A stretch of DNA of 64,000 nt from Rhizohabitans arisaemae (GCF_025996515.1 NZ_BLRH01000055.1:124001-188000); one strand, 5' to 3'; numbered from the stretch's first letter, positions 47,264 through 56,728 are shown. The notes: generated by a model from the sequence alone, not told the origin. Made by a program: numbers and translations.

Positions 47264-47891
47264 CTGGTCCCCTGACGGGCCTCGGGCGGCGGGCGAAGTC
47301 CGGGCTCCGTCCCTATGTCGGGCTCGGCCGCCGGCCTTCCGCCGTCCGGGGCTCCCGTCCACGCCGAGGTGAGGAACGATTCGGCCGGGGCGGACCGGCC
47401 TTCAATCTCAATCGGTGCAGGCATGACGGGGTCCCATCGGGTGTGTCAGACGATTCCGGCCGGCTCCGGCGCCCGTGGGCCGAGCGGAACGGCCCGCTGC
47501 CCTCACCGATCCGAAGAATCAGCATCTAAATTGAATTACCGAGAAAACGGACAATTAGGTGCTTGCCTACATTCACCCCACCACCCCACTGGATCACCGA
47601 TCTCGCTGTTCACCGGGAAGCGTCCGCGGATTCACCGGCGGATTTCCCATACGGACGAGATCGGTGTCGGAGTCACCCGGGCCGCGTCGGTCCACGCGAA
47701 TCCCGGAGCCGCGTCGCCTCTCCCCGGCCCCGGAGCGGACTCAGGTCACCCGGCGAGCGCCCGCCGCACCGGCCCCGACCGGACGTGCTCACAAGGATGT
47801 GCTGACGACACGCTACCGTGACCCGATACGGCCGGGCACACCCGAAATGCCCCGGCAGCCCGTCGATCGGGCGCGAGCCGTACACCGCCTG

Positions 47892-47920
47892 AAGCACAGC
47901 TCATCACAATCTGTGCTTTT
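47892..47920 (+). terminator. Intrinsic terminator with T-run
   Basis: Arms AAGCACAG and CTGTGCTT around an 11-base loop, followed by TTTTTA. It is unusual here in having a true T-run. No obvious gene ends just before it on the plus strand, which hints at an unseen small RNA or a leader upstream. Confidence 0.7.
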
Positions 47921-47921
47921 T

Positions 47922-47936
47922 ACGACTAACAGTCGT
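47922..47936. promoter_or_regulatory. Inverted repeat sharing its core with the UbiA/SARP operator candidate
   Basis: ACGACT, AAC, AGTCGT. The sequence ACGACTAACAGTCGT differs by one extra base from the core at 42861-42874. It lies 87 bp upstream of the DUF574 gene start. A common regulator for the two sites is possible. Confidence 0.5.
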
Positions 47937-48022
47937 GTTATCAATCCAATCACGCTTAAAGAGGGTCAACCCGGAGATACGATCTCCTCCACGAGATCGT
48001 TCGCGGAGCACGGGAGCAGGCC

Positions 48023-48820
48023 ATGGGCGAACAGCGGCGGGTACCGCTTGGGGTCGACGTCACGCAGATGAGCCACGCCAGGGCCTACGACTATGTGCTC
48101 GGCGGCAAGGACAACTACGCGGTGGACCGCGACGGAGCCGAGCAGGTGATGGCGCTCGCCCCCGACCTTCCCGTCGTCGCCATGGCCCAGCGCAGGTTCC
48201 TGATCCGCGTGACGGAGATGTGCGCCCGCCTGGGAATCGACCAGTTCCTCGACATCGGCACCGGGATCCCGACCTCCCCCAACGTGCACGAGGCCGCGCG
48301 GGCGATCATCCCCGACGCCCGGGTCGTCTACATCGACAATGACCCCATCGTCCTCCTGCACAACAACGCCCTGCTCGCGGGGGACGACGGGGTGGTCTCC
48401 ATCCAGGCCGACGTACGCGACCCCGACGAGATCTTCAAGCATCCCAGCGTCCGGCGGCACATCGACTTCGAGAAGCCGATGCTGCTGCTCTTCGTCGGCC
48501 TTTTCCACCTGGTCGACGACGAGGACGACCCGCCCGCGCTGGTCGCCAGGTTCCGCGACCGGCTCGCCCCCGGCAGCCACGTCATGATCTCGCAGTTCTG
48601 CACCGACGGCAGCGACCCCGCCGCCAAGGCCAAGATCGAGGAGATCTCCGAGCACTCCACCGCCTCGATGAACTTCCGGACCCGGGCCGAGATCGAGCAG
48701 ATGTTCGACGGCTTTGAGATCCTGGAACCCGGCGTCGTGGACGTCCAGGAGTGGTGGCCGGACGAGAAGGCGCCGCCCACCGCGCTCAAGGTCGCCGCGG
48801 GGGTCGGCCGGCTCAACTGA
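48023..48820 (+). CDS. DUF574 SAM-dependent methyltransferase-like protein
   Basis: 265 residues from ATG 48023 (GGAG upstream). The DUF574 (Methyltransf_19) marks are clear: HARAYDYVLGGKDNYAVDR near the N-terminus, FLDIGTGIPTSPNVHE as the SAM loop, and VVYIDNDPIVL. This family is greatly expanded in actinomycetes; some crystal structures bind SAM, but the substrates are unknown. It ends at a very stable hairpin shared with the convergent gene. Confidence 0.93.
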   Translation: MGEQRRVPLGVDVTQMSHARAYDYVLGGKDNYAVDRDGAEQVMALAPDLPVVAMAQRRFLIRVTEMCARLGIDQFLDIGTGIPTSPNVHEAARAIIPDARVVYIDNDPIVLLHNNALLAGDDGVVSIQADVRDPDEIFKHPSVRRHIDFEKPMLLLFVGLFHLVDDEDDPPALVARFRDRLAPGSHVMISQFCTDGSDPAAKAKIEEISEHSTASMNFRTRAEIEQMFDGFEILEPGVVDVQEWWPDEKAPPTALKVAAGVGRLN

Positions 48821-48832
48821 CCCCCGGCGACG

Positions 48833-48873
48833 ACTGAAGGGGTGTCTCCCGCACCGGGAGACACCCCTTCAGT
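48833..48873. terminator. Long bidirectional terminator hairpin
   Basis: A 19-base-pair perfect stem (arm begins ACTGAAGGGGTGTCTCCCG) with a CAC loop, between the stops of two convergent genes (48820 and 48884). It can serve both strands. Confidence 0.9.
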
Positions 48874-48883
48874 CATGTGAGGG

Positions 48884-50131
48884 TCAGTGGTTCGCGGACG
48901 AGCCGTTCACCGCCAGGATCCGCTCCGGCACCTCAACCGCGGGGAAGATCCCGCTGTCGATGATCCCGTGCTCGTGGTAGGCGGCCTCGATCAAGGCGTA
49001 GGCCCGCGGCTCCAGCTTCCACAGCGCCCGGTACTCCCGCGCGGTGTGCAGCGGGACCCCGACCTCCCTGGCGATCTCCGCCGCCCGGGGGACGTGCTTG
49101 CGCTCGATCTGACTGTCCCAGTATTCCCGGGCCGCCCGAAGGAGCGTCGCGCGCTGGGCCGTGTTCACCACCAGCGGGGCGGCGGGGGCGTCGAGCATCT
49201 TGAACTCCTCCGCCTCGTCCTCCGCGAGCGACATGGCGAGCGACATCGCCGCCGACGGCGGCTCGGGCTCGGGCTCCCATGGGACCGGCGGCTTCAGGTC
49301 GATCAGCGTGGAGGTGTTGTAGAGGGCGCCGATCTGCCGCAGCAGCGCCTCCTGGCGTTCGGTGTCGACGGCGAGTCCGGTGTGCTCCACCGCCTGGTCC
49401 ATCGCCCGGTCCAGCCTGGCGAGCGCGGCGCGCATCTTGCGGTCCGAGGCACCGGTGGCGCGCAGGGCGCGCGCCCGCTTGGCGGCGAGCGCGACCCGGG
49501 TGAGCCGACGGTGGGCGTCCACGTCGCTGGCGGTGCGGTCGCTCACCTCGGCAAGGCCGATCCGGACCAGCGCCCGCTCGGGGGTGATCCGCCAGTTGAT
49601 GCGGTGGCGGCCGGTGATGCGGTGCCGCTCGATCCTCATGCCGCGCTCCCAGAGCCATGCGGCAACCAGCGGCGCGGCGAGCCGGAACATGGCCTCGGCG
49701 AGGCTGCGCGCGTCCATGCTGGACAGGACGGCCGACAGGCCGGTGAGCGCCCACACGGCGACGCCGTCGATGCCCGCGGCGTAGTTCTCGCGCATGTTGC
49801 GGCGAGCGCGCACCGCGCTGGTGATGACGGCGACTTCGATGAAGGCGAAAAGCAGGAGCCGCAACGGCCCGTCAAATCCGAGCACGTCTCCGGAGAACCG
49901 CCACATGCCCTGGGCGGAAACCCCGGTCGCGATGCTGGCGGCGACGATCGTGAGGATGTCCTCGGTCGGACGCGGCGCGATGAAACGCTGGAAGAACCGC
50001 TCTCCCACGCGGTATGTGGCGCGCAGGGCGAAGTAGGCCAGGCCCAGGACTACCAGGGCGACCGCGCAAAGAACGATCGTTCCGACCGGATGGTCCGATG
50101 CGAAGGTGGTGATTTGATCAATGGGTGGCAT
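48884..50131 (-). CDS. Membrane protein with C-terminal helix-turn-helix (DUF2637/SpdB-like)
   Basis: 415 residues from ATG 50131. About four N-terminal membrane segments (TIVLCAVALVVLGLAYFAL; LRLLLFAFIEVAVITSAV; GVAVWALTGLSAVLSSMDA; AEAMFRLAAPLVAAWLWE), then a cytoplasmic charged helical region and, near the end, VPRAAEIAREVGVPLHTAREYRALWKL, which looks like a helix-turn-helix. The layout resembles actinobacterial DUF2637 or plasmid-spread (Spd-like) proteins found on integrative elements, but no integrase or other plasmid gene is nearby. The function is unknown. Confidence 0.7.
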   Translation of the reverse strand: MPPIDQITTFASDHPVGTIVLCAVALVVLGLAYFALRATYRVGERFFQRFIAPRPTEDILTIVAASIATGVSAQGMWRFSGDVLGFDGPLRLLLFAFIEVAVITSAVRARRNMRENYAAGIDGVAVWALTGLSAVLSSMDARSLAEAMFRLAAPLVAAWLWERGMRIERHRITGRHRINWRITPERALVRIGLAEVSDRTASDVDAHRRLTRVALAAKRARALRATGASDRKMRAALARLDRAMDQAVEHTGLAVDTERQEALLRQIGALYNTSTLIDLKPPVPWEPEPEPPSAAMSLAMSLAEDEAEEFKMLDAPAAPLVVNTAQRATLLRAAREYWDSQIERKHVPRAAEIAREVGVPLHTAREYRALWKLEPRAYALIEAAYHEHGIIDSGIFPAVEVPERILAVNGSSANH

Positions 50132-50224
50132 CAGTCACTGTCCGTCAGTCTCGATGTCCGACAGGATACTCGGCGATCATTCCAGGTTTTTGACGCCTTG
50201 TTTGCGAAACACGCGCGAACCCGT

Positions 50225-50269
50225 GGGACGGGAGTGAAGCTGACAGCCTCCTGTTATCAATCCCGTCCC
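50225..50269. repeat. Inverted repeat between recQ and the DUF2637-like gene
   Basis: Nine-base arms GGGACGGGA and TCCCGTCCC enclose 27 bases rich in CTG/CAG. It lies upstream of the DUF2637-like gene and downstream of recQ. It may be a weak hairpin or an operator. Confidence 0.45.
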
Positions 50270-50330
50270 ACCCTGTCGACCTGCGGCTTCACCGGAAGCG
50301 CGGTTACGGGCCGACCGGTACGCGCCGCGC

Positions 50331-50354
50331 CCCGCACCCCCTCGGGAGTGCGGG
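50331..50354 (-). terminator. Hairpin terminator of recQ
   Basis: CCCGCAC and GTGCGGG pair around an inner CCC/GGG. It lies 6 bp beyond the recQ stop codon. Confidence 0.75.
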
Positions 50355-50359
50355 CCGGG

Positions 50360-52198
50360 CTAGGCCCCGAGGGTGTCCAGGACCTGCTGCCCGTACTTCG
50401 CCAGCTTGCTCTCCCCGACCCCGCTCACCTTGCTCAGCTCGTCCAGCGATGAGGGCGACCGGGTGGCGATCTCCCGCAGGGTGGCGTCGTGGAAGATCAC
50501 ATAGGCGGGAACGCCCTGCTCCTTGGCGGTCGCCGCCCGCCACGCGCGCAGCCGTTCGAACACCGGCAGGGCCTCCTCAGAAAGCTCGGCCGGTGCCGCC
50601 GCGGCTCCACGGGACTTGGGGGCGGCCGGCTCCCTCCGTACCTTCACCTCACGCCGCATCAGCACCTCGCGGCGGCGGCCCAGCACCTCGCCGCTGGATT
50701 CGGTGAGCACCAGCGTGCCGTAGTCGCCTTCGACGGCGAGGAGCCCCTGGGCGAGCAGCTGGCGGACCACGCCGCGCCATTCGGACTCGGTGAGCTCGGT
50801 GCCGACCCCGAACACCGTGAGCGAGTCGTGCCGGAACTGCGCCACCTTCGGCGTCTGCCGGCCCAGCAGGATGTCGATGAGATGACCGGCCCCGAAGCTC
50901 TGCTGCCGCTCCCGCCGGAGCCGCAACACCGTGGACAGCAGTTTCTGCGCCGCCACCGTGCCGTCCCACGCCTCCGGCGGCGACAGGCAGGTGTCGCAGT
51001 TCCCGCAGGCGACCGAGCCCTGGCCGAAGTAGTCGAGGATCCTTCGCCGGCGGCAGTCCACCGTCTCGCAGAGCGCCAGCATCGCGTCCAGGTGGACCCC
51101 GAGCCGGCGGCGGTGCGCGTCGTCGCCCTCGGAGACGTCGATCAGCCGGCGCTGCTGGATCACGTCCTGCAGCCCGTAGGCGAGCCAGGCGGTGGCGGGG
51201 AGCCCGTCCCGCCCGGCGCGCCCGGTCTCCTGGTAGTAGCCCTCGATGGACTTGGGCAGGTCCAGGTGCGCGACGAACCGCACGTCGGGCTTGTCGATCC
51301 CCATCCCGAACGCGATGGTGGCGACCATCACGAGCCCGTCCTCCCGCAGGAAGCGGGCCTGGTTCTCCGCCCGCACCCGGGCGTCCAGGCCCGCGTGGTA
51401 CGGCAGCGCGGCGACGCCGTTCGCGGTCAGGAACTCGGCGATCTTCTCGACGGAGGAGCGGGAGAGGCAGTAGACGATGCCCGCGTCCCCGGCGTGCTCG
51501 GTCCGGAGCAGGCGCAGCAGCTGCCGTTTCGGCTCGTTCTTGGGCTCGATCCGATACCGGATGTTGGGCCGGTCGAAGCTCGCCACGAAATGCCGGGCCG
51601 CCCCCAGGTTGAGGCGGGAGGCGATCTCGGCGTGGGTGGCCTTGGTGGCGGTCGCGGTCAGCGCGATGCGGGGCACGTCGGGCCAGCGTTCGTGCAGCGC
51701 CGACAGGGCGAGGTAGTCGGGCCGGAAGTCGTGTCCCCACTGCGCCACGCAGTGCGCCTCGTCGATGGCGAACAGGGAGACGTCGCCCCGGGCGAGCAGG
51801 CTCAGCGTCGAATCCAGCCGGAGGCGTTCGGGCGCGAGGTAGAGCAGGTCCAGCTCACCCGCGAGGAAGACCGCCTCGACCAGGCGCCGTTCGTCGTGGT
51901 CCTGGGTGGAGTTGAGGAAGCCCGCCCGCACCCCGAGCCCGGTCAGCGCGTCGACCTGGTCCTGCATGAGCGCGATGAGCGGCGAGACGACCACGCCGGT
52001 CCCCCGGCGGACCAGGGCCGGGATCTGGTAGCAGAGCGACTTGCCGCCACCGGTCGGCATGAGCACGAGCGCGTCGCCGCCGCCGACGACGTGCTCGATG
52101 ATCTCCTGCTGGCCCTCCCGGAAGGTGTCGTAGCCGAAGACGCGCCGGAGCACCCGTGCCGCGTCGCTGATCTCGGAATCGTTCTCGGGGGAGGACAT
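50360..52198 (-). CDS. recQ: ATP-dependent DNA helicase RecQ
   Basis: 612 residues from ATG 52198. Superfamily 2 helicase motifs are all visible: [13 protein letters not shown] (Walker A), [17 protein letters not shown] (Walker B and the aromatic-rich loop), [30 protein letters not shown] and [11 protein letters not shown]. The RQC zinc site has Cys residues at [12 protein letters not shown] and CGNCDTC. An HRDC domain closes the protein ([25 protein letters not shown]). RecQ unwinds branched DNA 3'-5' in recombination and repair. A TAGACT box 6 bases before the start and no ribosome-binding site indicate leaderless expression. Confidence 0.97.
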   Translation of the reverse strand: MSSPENDSEISDAARVLRRVFGYDTFREGQQEIIEHVVGGGDALVLMPTGGGKSLCYQIPALVRRGTGVVVSPLIALMQDQVDALTGLGVRAGFLNSTQDHDERRLVEAVFLAGELDLLYLAPERLRLDSTLSLLARGDVSLFAIDEAHCVAQWGHDFRPDYLALSALHERWPDVPRIALTATATKATHAEIASRLNLGAARHFVASFDRPNIRYRIEPKNEPKRQLLRLLRTEHAGDAGIVYCLSRSSVEKIAEFLTANGVAALPYHAGLDARVRAENQARFLREDGLVMVATIAFGMGIDKPDVRFVAHLDLPKSIEGYYQETGRAGRDGLPATAWLAYGLQDVIQQRRLIDVSEGDDAHRRRLGVHLDAMLALCETVDCRRRRILDYFGQGSVACGNCDTCLSPPEAWDGTVAAQKLLSTVLRLRRERQQSFGAGHLIDILLGRQTPKVAQFRHDSLTVFGVGTELTESEWRGVVRQLLAQGLLAVEGDYGTLVLTESSGEVLGRRREVLMRREVKVRREPAAPKSRGAAAAPAELSEEALPVFERLRAWRAATAKEQGVPAYVIFHDATLREIATRSPSSLDELSKVSGVGESKLAKYGQQVLDTLGA

Positions 52199-52204
52199 CG
52201 CGCC

Positions 52205-52210
52205 AGTCTA
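52205..52210 (-). promoter_or_regulatory. Leaderless -10 element of recQ
   Basis: TAGACT on the minus strand, 6 bases (GGCGCG) before ATG 52198. Same geometry as the -10 boxes at 44784, 45836 and 54791. Confidence 0.5.
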
Positions 52211-52388
52211 CGAGGGCTAGAAGGCGGCCGGGCGAACTCGACGCGGCTCCTGTGGACAACGCGACCCCTGTGGAAAAGTCCCATGCCACATACCGGACCG
52301 GCCTTGCCGCGGGGCCGCGTCTGCTAGATCATTAAACGCGATTCCGCACCTTGAAGTCCCGCGCCCCCGAAACAGGACAGGCGTCCCG

Positions 52389-53486
52389 ATGATGACTCGT
52401 TCGAGGGTTCAGAGCGTCCTGCTCGTCATCCTGAGTGTGGTGGTCTTCACCTCCGGCGCGGCCGAGGCGAACGGCCCCCGGTGGAAACTCGTCGAGGGCG
52501 CCGACATCGGCCACGCCAGCGCCCTCGCGGACGTGACCGCGACCGGGCCGCGCGACGTGTGGGCCGTCGGCTACGGGTGCAGCTCCGCGGACCGGGCGGG
52601 CTGCCCGGCGGCCGAACGCTGGGACGGCACACGCTGGCAGGCGGTCACGCTCCCGCGCGGCGGCGCCACCCGGATCGAGGCGGTGAGCGCCGCCGGGCCG
52701 GACGACGTGTGGCTGGCCGGAAACGGGTCGACCACCTGGGCCGCGCACTGGAACGGCTCCGGCTGGACCGCCTACCAGCCGTTCGGCGCGTCCGCCGAAC
52801 ACAGCGTGAACGACGTCGTGGCCTTCGAAGGGCGCCCCTGGTTCACCACGGGTGTGCGCGACCGGGCCTTGATCGTGACCTGGACGGCCGGTGGCGGCTT
52901 CGCCGTGGAGTACGACTCCCCGGGCTACCTTGAGTCGATCACGGCGTACCCGCCCACCGGCGAGCTCTGGGCGGTCGGCACGAACGGCACGCGCCCGCTG
53001 GTGGTGCACGGCACGGGCGGGGGGACCACCTGGGCCGAGAGCCCGACCCCGGCGCACCGCAGCGACTTCCTCGCCGAGGTTCTGCAGGTCGGCAAGGACG
53101 ACGTCTGGGCCGTGGGCAACGAAGGGCTGACCCCCTCCGCCCAGCGGCCGCTCGCGCTCCACTACGACGGACGCGCGTGGAAGCGGGTCCCGGTGCCGAT
53201 CGCCAAGGGGCGGCTCTCCGGCCTCGCCGTGGACGCCTCCGGGATCCTGTGGGCGAGCGGCGTCGACTTCTCCCGCGGCAAGCAGGTCCTCTTCCTCCAG
53301 TACAAGAAGGGCAAATGGGTCCCGTCCTACGGCCCCGAGATCCCGCTCCGCGCCCAGCGCGCCCACGACCCCCAGACCGTCACCCGGACCGCCCTCGTCC
53401 GCGTCCCCGGCGCCAAGGACCTGTGGGCCGTGGCCGCCGCCGGCGGCGGCGACTACGAACAGCACTTCATCCTCCGCCGCCGCTGA
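52389..53486 (+). CDS. Secreted beta-propeller-like protein
   Basis: 365 residues from ATG 52389 (or 52392). A signal peptide (VQSVLLVILSVVVFTSGAAEA) leads a mature chain with repeated DVWAVG/DVWLAG/ELWAVG/DLWAVA motifs, each next to a WDG or WNG block about 45-50 residues apart. This is the pattern of secreted beta-propeller proteins in actinomycetes. No catalytic motif is visible. It probably binds a ligand or the cell wall; the function is unknown. Confidence 0.75.
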   Translation: MMTRSRVQSVLLVILSVVVFTSGAAEANGPRWKLVEGADIGHASALADVTATGPRDVWAVGYGCSSADRAGCPAAERWDGTRWQAVTLPRGGATRIEAVSAAGPDDVWLAGNGSTTWAAHWNGSGWTAYQPFGASAEHSVNDVVAFEGRPWFTTGVRDRALIVTWTAGGGFAVEYDSPGYLESITAYPPTGELWAVGTNGTRPLVVHGTGGGTTWAESPTPAHRSDFLAEVLQVGKDDVWAVGNEGLTPSAQRPLALHYDGRAWKRVPVPIAKGRLSGLAVDASGILWASGVDFSRGKQVLFLQYKKGKWVPSYGPEIPLRAQRAHDPQTVTRTALVRVPGAKDLWAVAAAGGGDYEQHFILRRR

Positions 53487-54054
53487 CGTGCCGGCCCCCG
53501 TGCCGGCACGTCGCGACGCCCCCGCTCCGCCGCCCGGCGTCTCCCCGGTCGCGGGTACGGCGGAACGCCGCCGCCGGGCTCCGCCCGTACCGGACCACCT
53601 CCCGACGGGCGGGTACGGCGAAACGCGACCGACCCCGTCCAACCCCGGACGGGTACGGCGGAACGCCCCCGGCCCGGCTCCGTACCGGACGTCGCCCGAT
53701 CGCGGGTACAGACCGGGAACCCGGCTCCGCCCGTACCCGACCGTCCTTGATCGCGAGTACGGCGAAACGCGGCGAACCCGGCCCCGCCCACACGATTCGT
53801 GGACAGGACACGGCGGGTCCGGCGGAACGCCCCCGGCCCGGCTCCGTACCGGACGTCGCCCGATCGCGAGTACGGACCGGGAACCCGGCTCCGCCCGTAC
53901 CCGACCGTCCTTGATCGCGAGTACGGCGAAACGCGGCGAATCCTGCCCCGCCCGTATCGGACCTCGCCCGGTCCCGGGTACGGGCGGAACCCGGCTCCGC
54001 CCGCGCGATTCGTGGTCAGGACACGGCGGGTCCGGAAACGGGGCCGACGGCCCT
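53487..54054. other. Gap filled by the second repeat family
   Basis: 568 bp between the stop codons of convergent genes. Almost the whole gap is made of GTACGG/CCGTAC-bearing repeats. No gene is evident; the long open frames across it on both strands are a result of the GC-rich repeat. Confidence 0.6.
53550..54036. repeat. GTACGGCGGAAC / GGCTCCGCCCGTACC repeat array (family 2)
   Basis: The array repeats two half-elements: GGGTACGGCGRAACGC, and CCGGCTCCGCCCGTACCGGAC, which can pair with each other through GGTACGG/CCGTACC. Two 134-bp units, 53656-53789 and 53820-53953 (period 164), are nearly identical, and the linker with CGATTCGTGGACAGGACAC recurs at 54003-54035 with one change. Related pieces lie at 56729-56868 and 59213-59400. 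Confidence 0.85.
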
Positions 54055-54696
54055 TCAGCGGGATGGGGCCGAATCCGCAGGCCGTCGGGCCCGATCGCGC
54101 AGGAGATCCACCGCGAGCAGGGTGAGCCAGAGCCAGTTCACGCCCACCAGGACGCGCTGGACGAGACCCGCGTAAGGCAGGTCGGCCGTGAAAACCTGGC
54201 CGTACCAGATGAAAAGCGCCGACGAGGCCACCGCCGTGGCCACCGAGTAGAGGCGCCACCCGCCGGGGAACCGGACCGCGGCGGCCACGCAGGCGGCCGG
54301 CAGCCCGAGGAAGACGGGCAGGGCGCCCAGGTCGTGGAGGAGGTGGGACACGCTCGTCTCAGCCGGGATCCCCGCCGGGGCACCGGGAGGGTAGCCCTGC
54401 ATCGGGTCCATGACGAAGACCCCGGAAACGATCAGGCCGAAGCCCACGAGCCCGATGAACAGGGCGATCCACCGCGAGTCCAGCACCCGTCGGACGCCGA
54501 CCGCGAAGGCGACCAGCAGCAGGCCGAGCAGAATGAAGTTGACGATCTGGATCCATCCCCGGCCGCCGAGGGCGAGGTGGCTGCCGGAATGGTAGACGGG
54601 ATCGTATCCGGGGCGCAGTGCCCCTTCGATCAGCAGAACGGCGTAGAAAAGCGGCGGGCCGAAGGCTCCGCACCGGAGGAGTGCCCGAGTACTCAT
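54055..54696 (-). CDS. DUF998 membrane protein
   Basis: 213 residues from ATG 54696. Six hydrophobic segments, with the DUF998 pattern GAFGPPLFYAVLLIEGALRPGYDP, HSGSHLALGGRGWIQIVNF and SHLLHDLGALPVFLGLP. The family is of unknown function and sits in the membrane. It is divergent from the sensor kinase gene, 107 bp apart. Confidence 0.85.
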   Translation of the reverse strand: MSTRALLRCGAFGPPLFYAVLLIEGALRPGYDPVYHSGSHLALGGRGWIQIVNFILLGLLLVAFAVGVRRVLDSRWIALFIGLVGFGLIVSGVFVMDPMQGYPPGAPAGIPAETSVSHLLHDLGALPVFLGLPAACVAAAVRFPGGWRLYSVATAVASSALFIWYGQVFTADLPYAGLVQRVLVGVNWLWLTLLAVDLLRDRARRPADSAPSR

Positions 54697-54790
54697 ACCC
54701 GCAAGCCCATCCGCGACGGCCGGTCCGGCGCTTTGGCCGTTCGGCCAGACGGGAAACCGAATGGCCAGGGACCGTCGCGACGGCCGCGCA

Positions 54791-54796
54791 TAGGCT
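54791..54796 (+). promoter_or_regulatory. Leaderless -10 element of the sensor kinase gene
   Basis: TAGGCT, identical to the plus-strand box at 45836, lies 7 bases before ATG 54804. No ribosome-binding site is present. Confidence 0.5.
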
Positions 54797-54803
54797 CACC
54801 GAC

Positions 54804-56048
54804 ATGACCAACGTGCCGCGCCGGCTCCTCCCCGCGGAGCTGGCCGTGCTGGAGGGGTGGTCCCCCGGCCGGCGCACCGTACGGGACTGGGCCGCCGACA
54901 CGGCGCTCTTCGCGCTCGCCGTGCTGGTGGCGGTCGAGCAGGCGCGTGAGTTCCCACCCCCCGGGGTGGACTTCATCGCCGGCTGGCAGATCGCGGTCAA
55001 CCCCTGGGTGGGGGCCGCCGCCTGCCTGGCCCTGTGGTGGCGGCGCCGCTTCCCCGTCGCCCTAGCCGTCGGGATGGTCCCGGCGCTGGCTCTCTCGGCG
55101 TCGGCCATCGGCGCGGTCGCGGTCTCGCTCTTGACACTGGCCGCGCACCGGCCTTGGCCCCGAGCCGCCGTGATGACCGGCCTCTGCCTGCTCACGGTCG
55201 GCTACTACACCGTGTACAGCGACGTCCCCGGCGAGTCCCGGCCGGTGATCGCGGCCATGCTGCTCCTGGTGTTCGGCGGGCCCTTCTGCCTGGGCATGGT
55301 GGTACGGGCGCGCCGGCTGCTGCTGATCAGCCTGCACCGGGACGCCGAGGTCACCGAGCGACGGCACCGGCTCCGGCTCGACGAGGCGCGCCGGGACGAG
55401 CGGGAACGGCTCGCCCGCGAGATGCACGACGTGCTGGCCCACCGGATCTCACTGCTCAGCGTGCACGCGGGCGCGCTCGCCTACCGGACGTCCCAGGCCA
55501 AGGCCCGGACCGGTCCCCCGCTCCAGGCCGACGAGGTCGACGAAGCCGTCACGGTGATCCTGGGCAACGCCCGGCTGGCCCTGGACGAGCTCCGCGAGGT
55601 GCTGTCGATCCTGCGCGTGGGCGAGGGCGCCGACCCCGGGTCGCCCGCGCCTCCCGGCCTGAGCGACCTCCCCCGGCTCATCGACGAGGCCGGCGCGGCC
55701 GGGCAGCGGGTACGGCTGGCGGGCGGCGAGACGATCGAACGGGCCGCCGCGCTCCGGCCCCACCTGCAGCACACCGTCTACCGGACCGTCCAGGAGGGCC
55801 TCACGAACGCCCGCAAGCACACGCCCGGCGCCCGGGTGACCGTGTCCGTCGACGGCGAACCCGGCGACCGGCTCGTCGTCACCGTGGAGAACCCCCTTCC
55901 CGCGGGGTCCCCGCCCCGCCCGGCCTCCGGGACCGGCAACGGGCTGGCCGGCCTCGCCGAACGGGTCACCCTGGGCGGCGGCAGTCTCGACCACGGCCCG
56001 AAAGACGGTTTGTTCCGGCTGGTGGCGCGGTTACCGTGGCAGACATGA
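54804..56048 (+). CDS. Membrane NarL-type sensor histidine kinase
   Basis: 414 residues from ATG 54804; the frame is open further upstream but that part is divergent-promoter DNA. Five to six membrane segments within residues 30-180, then the HisKA_3 box RDERERLAREMHDVLAHR with His208, and a HATPase_c domain (VQEGLTNARKHTPGARV; GTGNGLAGLAERVTLGGG). The genes for kinase and regulator overlap by 4 bp (ATGA), so they form a two-component pair. The signal is unknown. Confidence 0.92.
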   Translation: MTNVPRRLLPAELAVLEGWSPGRRTVRDWAADTALFALAVLVAVEQAREFPPPGVDFIAGWQIAVNPWVGAAACLALWWRRRFPVALAVGMVPALALSASAIGAVAVSLLTLAAHRPWPRAAVMTGLCLLTVGYYTVYSDVPGESRPVIAAMLLLVFGGPFCLGMVVRARRLLLISLHRDAEVTERRHRLRLDEARRDERERLAREMHDVLAHRISLLSVHAGALAYRTSQAKARTGPPLQADEVDEAVTVILGNARLALDELREVLSILRVGEGADPGSPAPPGLSDLPRLIDEAGAAGQRVRLAGGETIERAAALRPHLQHTVYRTVQEGLTNARKHTPGARVTVSVDGEPGDRLVVTVENPLPAGSPPRPASGTGNGLAGLAERVTLGGGSLDHGPKDGLFRLVARLPWQT

Positions 56049-56713
56049 CCGGAGAGCCGATCCGTGTGCTCCTCGTCGACGACGACCCCTTGGTCCGCGC
56101 CGGCCTGCGGCTGATGCTCCGCGGCGCACCCGACGTCGACGTGGTCGGGGAGGCCGCCGACGGCGCCGACGTGCCCGACGCGGTCAGGCGGCACACGCCC
56201 GACGTGATCCTCATGGACGTCCGCATGCCGCACCTCGACGGCATCGCGGCGACGAGGGCGCTCTCCTCCCGGACCGGCCGCCCGCCCAAGGTGATCGTCC
56301 TGACGACGTTCGACGCGGACGCCACGGTCATCGAGGCGCTCCGCGCGGGAGCGGTGGGCTACCTGGTCAAGCACACCCCGCCGGAGCAGATCGTGGAAGG
56401 CGTACGCCGGGCCGCGGCCGGTGAGCCCGTGCTCTCCCCCGGGGTGGCCCGCGCGCTGATCAGCCACGTGACCGAGGGGACCGACTCCCGCACCCGCCAG
56501 GCGCACGACCGGCTTGCCCGCCTCACCGAACGGGAGCGCGAGGTCGCCGTCGCGGTCGCCGACGGCCGCTCCAACGCCGAGATCGCCCGGCTCCTCCACC
56601 TGTCGGTCGGCGCGGTCAAACTCCACATCTCCAGCGCCCTGGCCAAACTGGACCTCACCAACCGCACCCAGCTCGCCGTCCTCGCCCACGACGCCCGCCG
56701 CCACCCCGGCTGA
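56045..56713 (+). CDS. NarL/LuxR-type response regulator
   Basis: 222 residues from ATG 56045. The receiver has Asp12-14 (VDDD) and phospho-acceptor Asp58 (ILMDVRMPHLDG), then Lys in LVKH; a LuxR HTH follows (LTEREREVAVAVADGRSNAEIARLL). It is translationally coupled to the kinase gene. Confidence 0.94.
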   Translation: MTGEPIRVLLVDDDPLVRAGLRLMLRGAPDVDVVGEAADGADVPDAVRRHTPDVILMDVRMPHLDGIAATRALSSRTGRPPKVIVLTTFDADATVIEALRAGAVGYLVKHTPPEQIVEGVRRAAAGEPVLSPGVARALISHVTEGTDSRTRQAHDRLARLTEREREVAVAVADGRSNAEIARLLHLSVGAVKLHISSALAKLDLTNRTQLAVLAHDARRHPG

Positions 56714-56728
56714 CCCCTCACACCCCAG

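Larger units (their letters stand above)
47264..48022. other. Long intergenic region with terminator and inverted repeat
   Basis: 759 bp between the divergent membrane protein and DUF574 genes. The only clear structures are an intrinsic terminator (47892-47920), an inverted repeat (47922-47936) and AT-rich patches (47520-47560, 47935-47960). Several open frames of 60-170 codons exist but none has a start signal or recognisable domain; I see no gene. Confidence 0.5.

Noticed and set aside
48884-50131. An integrative element suggested by the DUF2637/Spd-like protein
   Set aside because: No integrase, excisionase, Rep protein or attachment-site tRNA lies in the window.
53600-54040. Coding interpretation of the GC-rich frames on both strands between 53.5 and 54.05 kb
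   Set aside because: The frames translate a tandem repeat in several phases, give only Pro/Arg/Gly-rich peptides, and lie between two convergent genes with clear stops.
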